The notes: generated from the letters alone by a model not told the origin. Positions 54,551-64,000 are shown, counted from the first letter of the stretch. The stretch: DNA of 64,000 nt from CAIXSC01 sp046349915 (GCA_046349915.1 JAXMBL010000005.1:819648-883647); one strand, 5' to 3'. Translations and numbers: made by a program.

Positions 54551-57163
54551 ATGGCTGATGAAACCAAACCCGCGGACGACTCGAAGCCAACTTCGGATCA
54601 GGTTGCGGAGGCCGGGGCGGCGAACGTGCCCGACGCGCCGCCGACGCCGAAGCGGGGCGATGCCGAGTATGGGGCGAGCAACCTACAGCACTTGTCCGAC
54701 TTGGAGCACGTGCGCGAACGGCCCGCCATGTACATCGGCGATATCGGCGTTCGCGGTTTGCATCATCTGGTTTACGAAGTCGTCGATAACTCGATCGACG
54801 AGGCGATGGCCGGCTATGCGAAGCATGTCAGCGTGACGGTCAACAACGATGGCTCAGTGACCGTTGAAGATGATGGACGCGGGATTCCCGTCGATCGGCA
54901 CGAACAGTTGTCGCAGGAAATGGGCAAGGAGATGTCGGCGCTGGAAGGCGTCATGTGCGTCTTGAAGTTCGGCGGCAAGTTCGAGAAGGGGGCGTACCAG
55001 ACGTCGGGCGGTCTCCATGGCGTCGGCGTGACCGTTGTGAACTTTCTCTCGCAGTGGTGCGAAGTCGAAGTTTGCCGCGCAGGCCATGTCTATCAGCAAG
55101 AGTACGAGCGAGGTGAACCGCAGGGTCCGGTTCGTCGCATGGGAACGACCACTCGTACTGGAACCAAGACGACGTTCAAGCCCGATCCGACCATCTTCCA
55201 GGTCACGAAGTTTCAGTACGACACGCTGCACAAGCGATTGCAAGAACTGGCGTTTCTCAATAGCGGCGTGCGGATCAAGTTCCACGATCAGCGGAACAAC
55301 GAGAGCGCCGAGTTCTTCTATCAGCGCGGGATTCTCGATTTCGTCGAGCATCTGAATCGGGCGAGCGAGCCGCTGCATCAAGACGTCGTCTACTTTAGCG
55401 GCGACTCGGAGGGAGTTCAGTACGAGATCGCCTTGCAGTACTCAGGGGAGTACACCGAAAACCTGCACTCGTATGTGAACAACATTCATACGGTGGAAGG
55501 CGGCACGCACGTCAGTGGTTTTCGGTCGGCGTTGACGCGGACGCTAAATAGCTACGGCAAGAAGGAAGACATGTTCAAGGATCTCGTCCCTACGGGCGAC
55601 GATTTCCGGGAAGGTCTGACGGCCGTTATTTCTATTCGAATCGGTCATCCTCAGTTCGAAGGTCAGACAAAAACGAAGCTGGGTAACAGCGAAGTTGATG
55701 GGATCGTCGCCTCCGCCGTGAACGAGAAGCTGGCGAAATACCTCGAGGAAAATCCCAAGACCGCCAAGCAGATCTTGAAGAAGGGGTTAGTGGCCGCGGA
55801 AGCTCGAGTTGCGGCGCGTAAAGCGAAGGAACTGGTACAGCAGCGCAAGGGTGCGTTGAGCGGCGGCGGGTTGCCAGGAAAGCTGCGTGATTGCATCAGC
55901 CGCGATGTAGAAAAGTGCGAACTCTACCTGGTCGAAGGTGACTCGGCGGGTGGCAGCGCCGAGGGTGGACGATTACGCGAGTACCAGGCGATTTTGCCCC
56001 TACGAGGTAAGATCATCAATGCCTACAAGTCGCGTGAAGACAAGGTGCTCGCTACCGAAGAAGTGCAAAGCATGATTCACGCGATCGGCAGCGGGATTGG
56101 CGCCGAGCAGGACCTTGGCAGACGCCGCTACAACAAGGTCATTATCATGACCGATGCCGACGTCGATGGTTCGCACATTCGTACGTTGTTGCTCACCTTC
56201 TTCTACCGGCAGATGTATGAGTTGGTCGCGAACGGGCATGTGTATGTCGCTCAGCCGCCGTTATTCCGTGTACGCGGCAAGAAAGAGACCTTCTACGTTC
56301 AGACCGATGAACAGATGAAGAGCCAGTTGTTGGAGCGTGGTCTGGGAGACGCGGTGTTCGAGCCGGATGATACGCGACGCATTTCGGGCGACGACATGGC
56401 CAAGCTGTGTCGGACGCTGGCCTCGATGGAAGATGCACTCGTGGCATTGGAGAAGCGCGGCATTAGCTTGCGAGCTCACGCGGGGCGCATGGATGGCTCG
56501 GGTCGACTTCCTGTCTTCCATGTGTTTCTGGGGATCAAAGAACACTGGTTCGCGACTCGCGGCGATCTCGACGGTTTCTTGAATTCCGCGGAAGCGGCCG
56601 CGGGACGTGAGTTGTCGATGGCGGAACCCAATCCCAACACTGAGGGAGCGCCGAAGCCAGCGGCCGATGGCGCCGAGGCCGCGGCGGCTGGGGCGGCCAG
56701 TGGTGCGCAGCCCAATGGCTCAACGCCGGCGTTGAACATTCACATCACTGAATTGCACGAAGTGCGTACGATCAACGCGGGGCTGAAAGAGCTCGCGGAG
56801 ATGAAATTCGACATTCAGTCGTTGATTCCGCAAGACCGCACGGGACTCGATACGCCTCGTTACATCTTGCGTCGCGGCGAAAACGAACTGCCGCTGCAAG
56901 ACCTGCGAGGCTTGCCGGGGGCGGTGCGCGAGGCTGGTCAAAAGGGCTGGACGGTCACTCGCTTCAAAGGTCTGGGCGAAATGAACGCCGAAGAGTTGCG
57001 TGAGACGACGCTTGATCCCGCGAATCGAACGTTGGTGCAGGTGAGCATGCGAGACGCGAGCGCCGCGGATGACATGTTCCGAGTGTTGATGGGCGATAAG
57101 GTGGAACCGCGACGCGAGTTTATTGAGAAGCACGCGCTCGATGTGCGAAACTTGGACGTGTAA
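54551..57163 (+). CDS. gyrB: DNA gyrase subunit B
   Basis: The ATPase subunit of gyrase, which introduces negative supercoils. GHKL motifs (YEVVDNSIDEA, DDGRGIPV, LHGVGVTVVNFLS), the TOPRIM domain (LVEGDSAGGSAEGG, IIMTDADVDGSHI) and PLRGKIINAYKS are all present. The C-terminal block has TRFKGLGEMNAEELRETTLDP. A 38-residue Ala/Pro/Asp N-terminal tail and an insertion of about 170 residues (with an Ala/Gly-rich stretch) between TOPRIM and the C-terminal block make it 870 residues, longer than a typical 640-800. It ends the replication block dnaA-dnaN-DUF721-gyrB. Confidence 0.94.
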   Translation: MADETKPADDSKPTSDQVAEAGAANVPDAPPTPKRGDAEYGASNLQHLSDLEHVRERPAMYIGDIGVRGLHHLVYEVVDNSIDEAMAGYAKHVSVTVNNDGSVTVEDDGRGIPVDRHEQLSQEMGKEMSALEGVMCVLKFGGKFEKGAYQTSGGLHGVGVTVVNFLSQWCEVEVCRAGHVYQQEYERGEPQGPVRRMGTTTRTGTKTTFKPDPTIFQVTKFQYDTLHKRLQELAFLNSGVRIKFHDQRNNESAEFFYQRGILDFVEHLNRASEPLHQDVVYFSGDSEGVQYEIALQYSGEYTENLHSYVNNIHTVEGGTHVSGFRSALTRTLNSYGKKEDMFKDLVPTGDDFREGLTAVISIRIGHPQFEGQTKTKLGNSEVDGIVASAVNEKLAKYLEENPKTAKQILKKGLVAAEARVAARKAKELVQQRKGALSGGGLPGKLRDCISRDVEKCELYLVEGDSAGGSAEGGRLREYQAILPLRGKIINAYKSREDKVLATEEVQSMIHAIGSGIGAEQDLGRRRYNKVIIMTDADVDGSHIRTLLLTFFYRQMYELVANGHVYVAQPPLFRVRGKKETFYVQTDEQMKSQLLERGLGDAVFEPDDTRRISGDDMAKLCRTLASMEDALVALEKRGISLRAHAGRMDGSGRLPVFHVFLGIKEHWFATRGDLDGFLNSAEAAAGRELSMAEPNPNTEGAPKPAADGAEAAAAGAASGAQPNGSTPALNIHITELHEVRTINAGLKELAEMKFDIQSLIPQDRTGLDTPRYILRRGENELPLQDLRGLPGAVREAGQKGWTVTRFKGLGEMNAEELRETTLDPANRTLVQVSMRDASAADDMFRVLMGDKVEPRREFIEKHALDVRNLDV

Positions 57164-57172
57164 CTCTCTCCC

Positions 57173-57196
57173 GTAGCGGAATTCGCAAGAATTCCG
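57173..57196. repeat. Dispersed palindrome, family C
   Basis: Third copy of the GCGGAATTC hairpin, 10 bp after the gyrB stop. It is slightly degenerate at its right edge. Confidence 0.7.
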
Positions 57197-57216
57197 ACGC
57201 CTCAAGATTAGTGAGG

Positions 57217-57290
57217 ATCAGCGAAGATCAGTGTTCCCTTTTCTTGGGCGCGGGGCGGGACGAGTTCTGGGAACACTAATCTTCGCTGAT
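57217..57290. repeat. Long imperfect inverted repeat downstream of gyrB
   Basis: Arms of 22 nt (57217-57238 and 57269-57290; about 20 of 22 paired, including GTGTTCCC/GGGAACAC) enclose a 30-nt loop. It lies just after palindrome C in a gene-free gap (57164-57468). A GGACCACGAATC-type fragment follows at about 57318. Confidence 0.7.
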
Positions 57291-57401
57291 TGACACTGAT
57301 AGAGTTCCTTAGATGGTTGTGGACCACGAATCGCATTAATGCCACGAATTTATAGGGAGAGTGGTTAGACCTAACGCTGTCCATTTAATCACTCAACGAA
57401 A

Positions 57402-57427
57402 ATCGCCAGCCCCGATGGGCTGGCGAT
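57402..57427. terminator. Convergent-gene hairpin (gyrB / VHL-domain gene)
   Basis: An 11-bp perfect stem ATCGCCAGCCC / GGGCTGGCGAT with a CGAT loop, between two genes that converge. Runs of A before and T after the stem suit a bidirectional terminator. Confidence 0.6.
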
Positions 57428-57468
57428 TCGTTGGATCGTTCTTCGAATAACCGACTCGCACGGTTGGG

Positions 57469-58380
57469 TTAGGGCGAGAAGGGCAGCCATCCGAAGACGT
57501 TCGGGTTGTTGCTTCGAGGGCGGCTGCCGCTGTTCCCGGCCACCGGGCGGTAGTATTCCATGCGGCCCGCGGTCATGCAGTTCATGTCGTAGGTTCCTCG
57601 TTGAACCGGGCTGCCCGCGACGTTCTGTTCCAACACCTCGATCGTGCTGCCTCGAACCGACACTACCACCGCGGTGTGAGGGCCAGTCGACCAAGCTTGG
57701 CGGCCGTCGGGGTAGGTGAACGAAGCATTGAACATCTGGAGGATATCGCCCGGTTGCAATTCGTTGGTTCCGTTGAGTCGTTCGCCCCAGTTGTACGACT
57801 GAGCGGGACGAGCACCTGCGGCTTGCAGGGCCGCCGTCGCCAATTCCGTGCATTGACCGTTTCCGATGCGTCGCCCCACCACCGATCGAGCGTAGTTCAC
57901 AACCGCCTGATTCACCGACGAGCCCCGAACTTGTTCAGGCTCGATAGGCTGCGGTTGGGGAGCAGGCCGCGGTCGACGCGAGGGTCGCGGAGCGGGTTGC
58001 TGTTCATCAGAATTGAAGGGGAAGAAGTTCGGGTCGAGTTCTTCGGCGGGTCGCGGTGCGGGAGCGGGTCGCGGTGTCGGAGCGGGTCGACGACCGCCCA
58101 AAACAAATTCCTGGTTGGACCGGACTACCGTGGCGCCCATCGCCGTTTCCTGGCCGGTCACTGACCACATATGACCAATGTATGTCTGAAGTTGCCGCGA
58201 CTCGCCGGGCGCCAAATCCAAGTAGTGGCGATGGTCGCCGTTATTGTTCCAATGCACCTGAGCTGGAGCGTTTGTTCGATTCGTAAACTTCACTGTCACA
58301 AGATCTTGCGCTGAAACAGAAGCGGTCAGGCTGGCTACGATCAGGGCGACAAAAGTCCAGGTTTTCAACAGGCGGCTCAT
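57469..58380 (-). CDS. Exported VHL beta-domain protein with CHAP/NlpC-like C-terminus
   Basis: 303 residues. A Sec signal (first 25 residues, cut after VSAQ) is followed by a segment that resembles the pVHL beta domain (FTNRTNAPAQVHW, LAPGESRQLQTYIGHMW; residues about 30-75). A Pro/Arg-rich linker (about 97-150) leads to a C-terminal domain with GNGQCTELA (Cys177) and GPHTAVVVS (His235), the Cys-His pattern of CHAP/NlpC amidases that cut peptidoglycan. In eukaryotes the VHL beta domain binds hydroxyproline substrates; here the role is unknown. It converges with gyrB across a hairpin. Confidence 0.7.
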   Translation of the reverse strand: MSRLLKTWTFVALIVASLTASVSAQDLVTVKFTNRTNAPAQVHWNNNGDHRHYLDLAPGESRQLQTYIGHMWSVTGQETAMGATVVRSNQEFVLGGRRPAPTPRPAPAPRPAEELDPNFFPFNSDEQQPAPRPSRRPRPAPQPQPIEPEQVRGSSVNQAVVNYARSVVGRRIGNGQCTELATAALQAAGARPAQSYNWGERLNGTNELQPGDILQMFNASFTYPDGRQAWSTGPHTAVVVSVRGSTIEVLEQNVAGSPVQRGTYDMNCMTAGRMEYYRPVAGNSGSRPRSNNPNVFGWLPFSP

Positions 58381-58647
58381 GGTCAGGTTCCTTTGGATGG
58401 GAGTGTTTCGAGTGTGTTACACCCCTAGCCCGCAAAAGGTTCAAACCGCCCGCCAACAATTTCCAGCTTTTTTGGAATTGTCCGGTGCGTGGTCGTTGGG
58501 ATAGGTTGAGCGAATGCGCCGCGACCGAAAGACGGGGTGTCCCTTCGGATGCCCCGTCTTCAGAGAAACCGACATGGATGTCGGACGCCGTGGCGTTGGC
58601 AGGAGTGGGCGGTGACGCAACCGCTCCGGTTCAGGGAGGAACTGTAG

Positions 58648-61062
58648 ATGCACGCTTCGCGACTATTGACCATCCATCTTGTCGGAACGCACCGACATTC
58701 GTCGCGCCTTGCGACTTGCTCGTTCTTCTTCGCCGCCATCATGCTCGTGGGAGTTTCTCACGGGCAGACCGCCGAGACCGCGTCGGAGAACGTCTCGTCG
58801 CCCATTCCCGCCGACGAGATCCATCGTCGACGGCAGGCACTCGCGGAACGAATCGAACGTCTCGAGCAGCTCGCATCTTCGCCCGAGTCGACGGCCGGCC
58901 AACCGACCGCGGTGGTCGCCGCCAACGAGCTGAAGCTCCTGCGATCGCTCGACATGTTGTATCTCCATTTGCAGACGGCTGACGCACAGACCGAAGAAGC
59001 GCGGCGATTGCGTGATCAGTTCCGCGAAGAACTCGCCGCTCTCGAAGCCAACTCCACTGGAAATGATCCTGCCGTCTCGTGGCTCGTATTGGATGATCGT
59101 CGTGATCGGTTGGATGCCGAGTCGGCACGCGAGCGGTCGCGGGCAACCGATGTCGAATTGGCTCGTTCAGCACTCGATGTTGCAATATCGGCACAAGAGC
59201 AAGTCGAGCGACAGCGGCGACGAGTGATCGACGAGTCGTCGGCCGCGGCCGATGGCGAACGAGCGAAGCACGAGTATCGTTTGCGAATGGCCGACCTGGA
59301 GTCGACGGTGGCGGTAACCACCGTGAGTTTGCGGCGAATTGAGTTGACCTTGCGACGGTCGCAGCTTGAAGCCGCGGAATCTCATCGTCGATTGCTCGAA
59401 GCACAAGTGGCGCGGATGCGTTCGCGAGCGACCTTCAGCCAGTCAGATTTTCAACAGCGTCAGAAGGAACTTACTGCTTACTTTGCTGACATCGCGTCGC
59501 GACTCGAGCGGGCCCAAGACCGGCTGCGTGAAATCGACGTCCTGGCGACCTCGGACACTTTGGCGGCGCAGCGGGTGGATACGAACCGTACCGCGGCGAC
59601 GGGTGACTCAACGACGAAATCGAGCACCGTCGACTGGTCCGCGGAAACTCGCCTGTTCATTCACAGCGTTTGCCATGAGGAGGTGTTGGAACTTGAGCGT
59701 CGGGTTGGGGACGCGCAAGTCGTCCGCGACTCGGCGCTGGCTCGCTTCAAGTTGCACAACGGACGACTCACCCAACTGGAGATTGCCGAGTGGTACGACA
59801 CCTGTGAGCGGATCAACGAGCAGTTTGATGTCGAGGAACGACGATTAACGAACCGCATTGGCGACTTATTGCAAGATCTGACCACGATTCATCGTGAATC
59901 GCGGCTACGCTCGAGCGGCGGCGAGATGGGCGTCGCACAGGGAACTGGAGATGCCAAAGAGAGCGACGAGCGTGGTTCAGCTCCTACGAACAACCAAGGA
60001 TTGCCGACCGAACTGCAAGTGCGTGGCGCTCAATTAGAATCACTCCTCAGAACGCTCGAATTCTCGCAACGACACATTCTGGCGCTTCGACGCGCCTTGG
60101 GGAGATTCCAATCGGATCTGAGCGAGCGATTGCCATCCACCGCGAAGACATCTTGGTTCGAAGGTAGTCTTGCCTGGGGTGCTACTGCCTGGAACTACGA
60201 GTTGATGGCAGTCGGCGACCAATCGATCACCGTCAGCAAGATCACTCGCGGCGCCATCGGATTCGTCGTGGGGCTCTTGGTCGCGGCGGTCGTCAGTCGA
60301 TTGTTGGGGCGGCGAGTGTTACCGCGAATTGGGCTGAATCATGGGGCGTCGGAAGCCCTGCGAACGTTGAGTTTCTATTCGCTGTGTCTCTTGTTTGGAG
60401 TGTTGTCGCTCGAGTTCGCACATGTGCCGTTGACCGCGTTTACCTTCATGGGAGGCGCCATCGCGATCGGCGTCGGCTTTGGCAGCCAGAACATCTTGAA
60501 CAACTTTATCAGTGGTCTGATTCTGTTGGCCGAGCAACCGATTCGAGTGCGGGACTTGGTCGAGATCGGCGACTTGCATGGCACCGTCGAGCGAATCGGG
60601 GCGCGCAGCACCACGATTCGCACCGGAGCGAACGCCGAGATTGTGGTGCCGAATAGCAAACTACTCGAGGATAACGTCACCAATTTGACTCGTTCGGATG
60701 ATCGCTTTCGGACATCCATCGCCGTGGGCGTCGCCTATGGCTCGCCCATCGCGGAAGTGAAGCGATGCTTGCTCGAATCGGCGAAACATCCCGCGGTGCT
60801 GGAAGACCCACGACCCTTCGTGCTGTTCGCTGACTTCGCCGACAGCACGCTGAACTTCGAGCTGCACTTCTGGGTGCGATTGGCCAGCATGACAGCCTGC
60901 CGGCAGGTGGCGAGCGACATTCGCGAGTCGATCGACGCGGCGTTTCGCGAGTCGGGCATCGAGATGGCATTCCCCCAGCGCGATCTACATTTGACCAGCG
61001 CTCGACCACTCGAATTGCAACTCATTCGCCACGAATCGCAACGCGTTCGACGAGCTGCATGA
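58648..61062 (+). CDS. MscS-family mechanosensitive channel with long coiled-coil N-terminus
   Basis: 804 residues. A signal-like N-terminus and about 480 residues of charged coiled coil (periplasmic, MscK/YbdG-like layout) come before at least three transmembrane helices (about 530-620). The MscS core is clear: FTFMGGAIAIGVGFGSQNILNNFISGLILL (pore helix), then a beta domain with RVRDLVEIGDLHGTVERIGARSTTIRT and VPNSKLLEDNVTNLTRSD. Such channels relieve osmotic shock. GGAGG lies about 10 bases before the start. Large MscS members are common in planctomycetes. A GGACCACGAATC repeat fragment follows at about 61143. Confidence 0.88.
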   Translation: MHASRLLTIHLVGTHRHSSRLATCSFFFAAIMLVGVSHGQTAETASENVSSPIPADEIHRRRQALAERIERLEQLASSPESTAGQPTAVVAANELKLLRSLDMLYLHLQTADAQTEEARRLRDQFREELAALEANSTGNDPAVSWLVLDDRRDRLDAESARERSRATDVELARSALDVAISAQEQVERQRRRVIDESSAAADGERAKHEYRLRMADLESTVAVTTVSLRRIELTLRRSQLEAAESHRRLLEAQVARMRSRATFSQSDFQQRQKELTAYFADIASRLERAQDRLREIDVLATSDTLAAQRVDTNRTAATGDSTTKSSTVDWSAETRLFIHSVCHEEVLELERRVGDAQVVRDSALARFKLHNGRLTQLEIAEWYDTCERINEQFDVEERRLTNRIGDLLQDLTTIHRESRLRSSGGEMGVAQGTGDAKESDERGSAPTNNQGLPTELQVRGAQLESLLRTLEFSQRHILALRRALGRFQSDLSERLPSTAKTSWFEGSLAWGATAWNYELMAVGDQSITVSKITRGAIGFVVGLLVAAVVSRLLGRRVLPRIGLNHGASEALRTLSFYSLCLLFGVLSLEFAHVPLTAFTFMGGAIAIGVGFGSQNILNNFISGLILLAEQPIRVRDLVEIGDLHGTVERIGARSTTIRTGANAEIVVPNSKLLEDNVTNLTRSDDRFRTSIAVGVAYGSPIAEVKRCLLESAKHPAVLEDPRPFVLFADFADSTLNFELHFWVRLASMTACRQVASDIRESIDAAFRESGIEMAFPQRDLHLTSARPLELQLIRHESQRVRRAA

Positions 61063-61142
61063 GGAGCAGGGAAGTCGGTCGACCACGGATAACACCCGAT
61101 GAAACAGACGAGAATAGCGGGGATAGGTCGTTAGAATGTTTG

Positions 61143-61173
61143 TGGACCACGAATCGCACGAATGCCACGAATT
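61143..61173. repeat. Solo GGACCACGAATC-type repeat
   Basis: GGACCACGAATCGCACGAA followed by TGCCACGAATT, matching the outer arm of the 220-bp array units at 37.0-38.0 kb. A similar piece occurs at about 57318. Confidence 0.6.
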
Positions 61174-61220
61174 GAGAAAGACAGAAGTGGGGCTGCTGCT
61201 GGCTTTTTCGATCGGCTGCC

Positions 61221-62300
61221 TTACGCGGCGCGGGAACGACTGATTGTAAAGTGCGGGCGAGGGATCGCGGATCGAGCAGGTTCGAACTCCACCGTCTCGT
61301 GAACCGTGTGTTTGAACGCGCAGAACCAGGCCCCAATCGTTGCGTCCGCGGCGATGATGTCTCGAACGACGGCCGTGTCGCGTCGTCCCCAGGCGACATG
61401 CAGAGCTAGCAGGTCGAGCACCGCGGGGTCGCCAAAGTAAGAAGTATGAATCAACTCGCCGCCCGATAGTGTCTTGCCAAACCGTTCGATTCCCGAGACA
61501 AAGGACGGGGCGGCGAGCAATTGACGTATGCCGGGAGCGATGTCGCGAGCATGCTCGTTGGCGCCTTCGAGAAGACGAGTGGCCACGGCGGGCGGAAGCG
61601 CGGGATGCGATCCAGGCGCCGAATCGGAGGTGGGGTACGGCGAGACTGCCACGACCTCGGCCGCGGGGCGATTATTTCCCTGAGCGGTTTTCACCACCAT
61701 CGTCCGCACGGCTCGATCAATCATCGGTCGCAACAAATTGTTGAATGCCGGCGCGAGCAGCCACAGGTAGGGTCGAGAAATGAGTGCGATGTAGTCGGAG
61801 AGAAGGATGCGATCGCGCGGCGCAATGTTGGCGACGAACGAGACACTCAGATCAAGCGTCGCTCGCAATCCGTTGATCGCCTCGTCTTCGGGTGACCAAA
61901 GGCCGAGCCAGCGCCCGCGGTAAGTCTCCATCGCGGTTCGCTCCAGCCGCTTCTCGGCGCGAATCCGCAGCGACTCGAGCGCGGGGTTAAGAAACAAACT
62001 GGCGAGAAAGAGGAAGACGTAGCCGCCGAAGAGCGTGACGAGGATGACGACCCAACCTTCCCACGAACAGAACAAATAATCGAACAGATGATGACCGCTT
62101 GCTGGATCGAAGGTCCCCAGCCTCAGACCACCATCGGTCTTTACGACTGGCACTCCGGCGAATTCCAAGACCTTCAGGAACGGAGCGCGTAGCAACGCCA
62201 TCACCAAACCAACTTCCTCGTTGCTGCGAAGACTAATGGCGGCGTCGCGGCCTTGGATCGCCGCCCAGGCGAAATGAAAAAAACCGCAGAAGGCCCCATA
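61221..62300 (-). pseudogene. Membrane protein gene truncated at its 5' end by an insertion sequence
   Basis: The minus-strand frame reads without a stop from the IS boundary at about 62301 through the coding part (YGAFCGFFHFAWAAIQGRD, then NEEVGLVMALLRAPFLKV) to 61221, but the upstream sequence is IS and brings a stop at 62322-62324. The usable start is TTG 62207 or a later codon, so the N-terminus is lost. The remaining product has two hydrophobic segments (WVVILVTLFGGYVFLFLASLFL) and a soluble helical C-terminus, and its family is not recognised. It may still be expressed as a shortened protein. Confidence 0.6.
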
Positions 62301-62301
62301 C

Positions 62302-64000
62302 TGGGATGATAAAAGCAGGGGCTAACTTGCCCATTTCCTATTGATTTTAGGTGGGGAATCTGTTGCGCTACGAAGTAGATTCCAAGTCCAGGGGGGATTG
62401 CGGAAAAGGAGTACCGCTATGTTCTCCCACTGGCCCGAGTTCTTTTCGTCATGCCGTTCGCGTCTATCGGCGATCGCTCGCAGTTGCTTTTTGAGCCGCG
62501 AACGTTGGATCGAGAAATACTCACGACTCTCAGCCACGTTGCGCGGTCTCCGTAGCGAACGAGATCAGGCAAGGTTAGAGACTGAGCGACTGAAGTCCGC
62601 AAATCAGCAGTTGGTTGAAAGAGTGAAGTCGCTGGAAAGCGAACTTGCGCAGCCACGCAAGATTGAACTTCCGGTTGGCGAGCGGCCGCCAGGGCATCAG
62701 TACGGTGCAGGCTTGATCGCTCTCAGCGTCAACTTGGCCAGACAGGTTGGACTTCGACCGACAACTCGCGCGCTGTCGTTGTTTTTCCGTTGGCTCGGCG
62801 CCGATCAACCTGTGCCCACTTATCAATCGATTCGTGAATGGATGCGACGCATTGGGCTCGCGCGACAGAAGCGCGGGAAGAAGCGCAAAGACGGCGTGTG
62901 GCTCGTGGACATCACGAATCAAATTGGTCGCGATCGAGTGCTCACGATCCTGCGTCCTCGCAAGCGATTCAAACAGGAGAAGATGGCGCCGCTTCGGCTT
63001 CGTGACATGGAAGTGCTCGCGGTGATTCCTGGCCAGCAATGGGGGCGCAAAGAGGTCGGCGACGTGTATCGCGCGACCGCTGAATTGCGTGGCACTCCCC
63101 GCGCGGTGCTGTCCGATGGCGCCGTGGAACTGCAAGAGCCCGTGGAAACGCTGGGAACAGCGAGAAAAAGGCCGCTTCAGTTGCGGGACATGAAACACTT
63201 CTTGGCCAATCAATTGGAGAACTCTCTGGCCAAGGACCCGACCTATCAGGAGTTTCTCGGGAAGCTCAGTGGCCTGCGTTTGGTGCTTCAGCAGACGGAA
63301 CTTGCTCACTTCATTCCGCCGCCCATGAAGCTGAAGTCTCGCTTCATGAACCTCGCGCTGACCTTGCGATGGACGCACGCGGTTCTCTGGCACTTGGCGC
63401 ACCCGGAGTCGCGAAGTCGCCGCAAGATTAGCGTCGAACGCATGAATGACAAGCTTGGCTGGCTGAGGGCTTTCGAGCCCGCTATTCGTTCATGGACGGC
63501 TTGCCACGAGATCATCGGGGCCATTCTGGACTGGGTACGTCAGCGCGGCATCTATCGGGGCGCTGCGCGTGACTTTGGGCGGCGCTTCCGGCGGCGAGCG
63601 ACAGATGCGCTGAGCAAGCACTTCGTAGACAAGACGCGATTCTTCCTTCGCCTCCAAGAACGTCGCTTGAAAGCTGACGAACATCTTCCCTTGAGTACCG
63701 AGGTGCTTGAATCCGCGTTCTCTCGCTACAAGCAACTGATACGCCAACACGTCAAATGGGGACTGAGCGGCTTGCTAATCTCCCTCCCCACGCTTCTTGC
63801 CCCAGTCACCGCGAGCGAAGTCACTCACTCTCTGGAACAGGTGAGCGTCAACGAGCTTCGCACCTGGACGAAGACCGTCCTTACCGAGACTTATGCCACG
63901 CAACGGACCAACATGTACAAGGACGCTCGCTCGACTAAGGCGACGCGGAAAAAACGCGCAACACGAATTCCCGTCGACGTTTGAAGGTTTTATCATCCCA
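62302..64000 (+). mobile_element. Second insertion sequence (runs to the window end)
   Basis: TGGGATGATAAAA at 62302-62314 has its perfect inverted copy TTTTATCATCCCA at 63988-64000, the last bases of the window. Between them is one transposase gene. The element interrupts a membrane protein gene. The right flank and any target duplication are outside the window. Confidence 0.75.
62419..63984 (+). CDS. Transposase of the second element (DDE type, family not assigned)
   Basis: 521 residues. A basic N-terminus with coiled coil (RLETERLKSANQQLVERVKSLESE) precedes a putative DDE core: Asp164 (WLVDITNQIG), Asp233 (AVLSDGAVEL) and Glu428 or Glu431 (STEVLESAFSRYK), with QSIREWMRR upstream. The C-terminus is basic (KATRKKRATRIPVDV). 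AAGGAG sits nine bases before ATG 62419. I cannot place it in a named IS family. Confidence 0.7.
   Translation: MFSHWPEFFSSCRSRLSAIARSCFLSRERWIEKYSRLSATLRGLRSERDQARLETERLKSANQQLVERVKSLESELAQPRKIELPVGERPPGHQYGAGLIALSVNLARQVGLRPTTRALSLFFRWLGADQPVPTYQSIREWMRRIGLARQKRGKKRKDGVWLVDITNQIGRDRVLTILRPRKRFKQEKMAPLRLRDMEVLAVIPGQQWGRKEVGDVYRATAELRGTPRAVLSDGAVELQEPVETLGTARKRPLQLRDMKHFLANQLENSLAKDPTYQEFLGKLSGLRLVLQQTELAHFIPPPMKLKSRFMNLALTLRWTHAVLWHLAHPESRSRRKISVERMNDKLGWLRAFEPAIRSWTACHEIIGAILDWVRQRGIYRGAARDFGRRFRRRATDALSKHFVDKTRFFLRLQERRLKADEHLPLSTEVLESAFSRYKQLIRQHVKWGLSGLLISLPTLLAPVTASEVTHSLEQVSVNELRTWTKTVLTETYATQRTNMYKDARSTKATRKKRATRIPVDV

Overview
The window looks like a chromosomal segment of a planctomycete, probably Pirellula-like. 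The evidence is a high-GC genome with many secreted or lipid-anchored proteins of no known function, a Cys-type sulfatase, LL-diaminopimelate aminotransferase, a tig-clpP-clpP block, a dnaA-dnaN-DUF721-gyrB block without recF, and many copies of a palindrome whose accidental translation gives DGLEVRRT or DWKSVVQ. From memory, those peptides are typical of over-predicted ORFs in this phylum. The lineage call is inference; no 16S gene is present.

Layout. 1-11.1 kb: 3' part of an alpha-2-macroglobulin-like gene, a CinA/nucleotidyltransferase fusion, a complete IS1380-type element inserted into a palindromic repeat, a Tat-exported protein, and a GHKL ATPase translationally coupled to a secreted CocE-type hydrolase. 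11.8-19 kb: a lipoprotein gene followed by a tight cluster of a 1519-residue membrane-anchored protein, a MotA/TolQ/ExbB-type channel and two small single-pass proteins with an Asp at the membrane edge. This looks like an uncharacterised ion-driven motor system and is the best candidate for something new. 19.4-22.7 kb: tRNA-Gly, trigger factor and two ClpP. 22.8-34.8 kb: a lipoprotein, a nitrilase-type amidohydrolase, a sulfatase, PEP carboxylase, a YaiI-like protein, a phosphoesterase, and a large nuclease plus alpha/beta-hydrolase fusion. 35-38 kb: two secreted coiled-coil proteins and a 220-bp tandem array. 38-48 kb: MobA-like, DapL, ArgH, a HEAT/pseudo-receiver protein, a sigma-54 activator, and HemX-like plus HemA. 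48-57 kb: acidic protein, ScpB and a membrane protein (reverse strand), then cysteine desulfurase, a divergent DnaA, a probable oriC, DnaN, DUF721 and GyrB. 57-64 kb: a VHL-beta-domain protein, an MscS-type channel, and a membrane protein gene cut by a second insertion sequence that runs to the window end.

Non-coding space is dominated by several families of short palindromes, often assembled into composite modules (about 7.0, 27.0-27.3, 45.5-45.7 and 48.0-48.15 kb). They inflate ORFs upstream of real starts, so several starts here were moved downstream on the basis of Shine-Dalgarno position and domain boundaries. All functions are read from motifs by eye; no database search was run.
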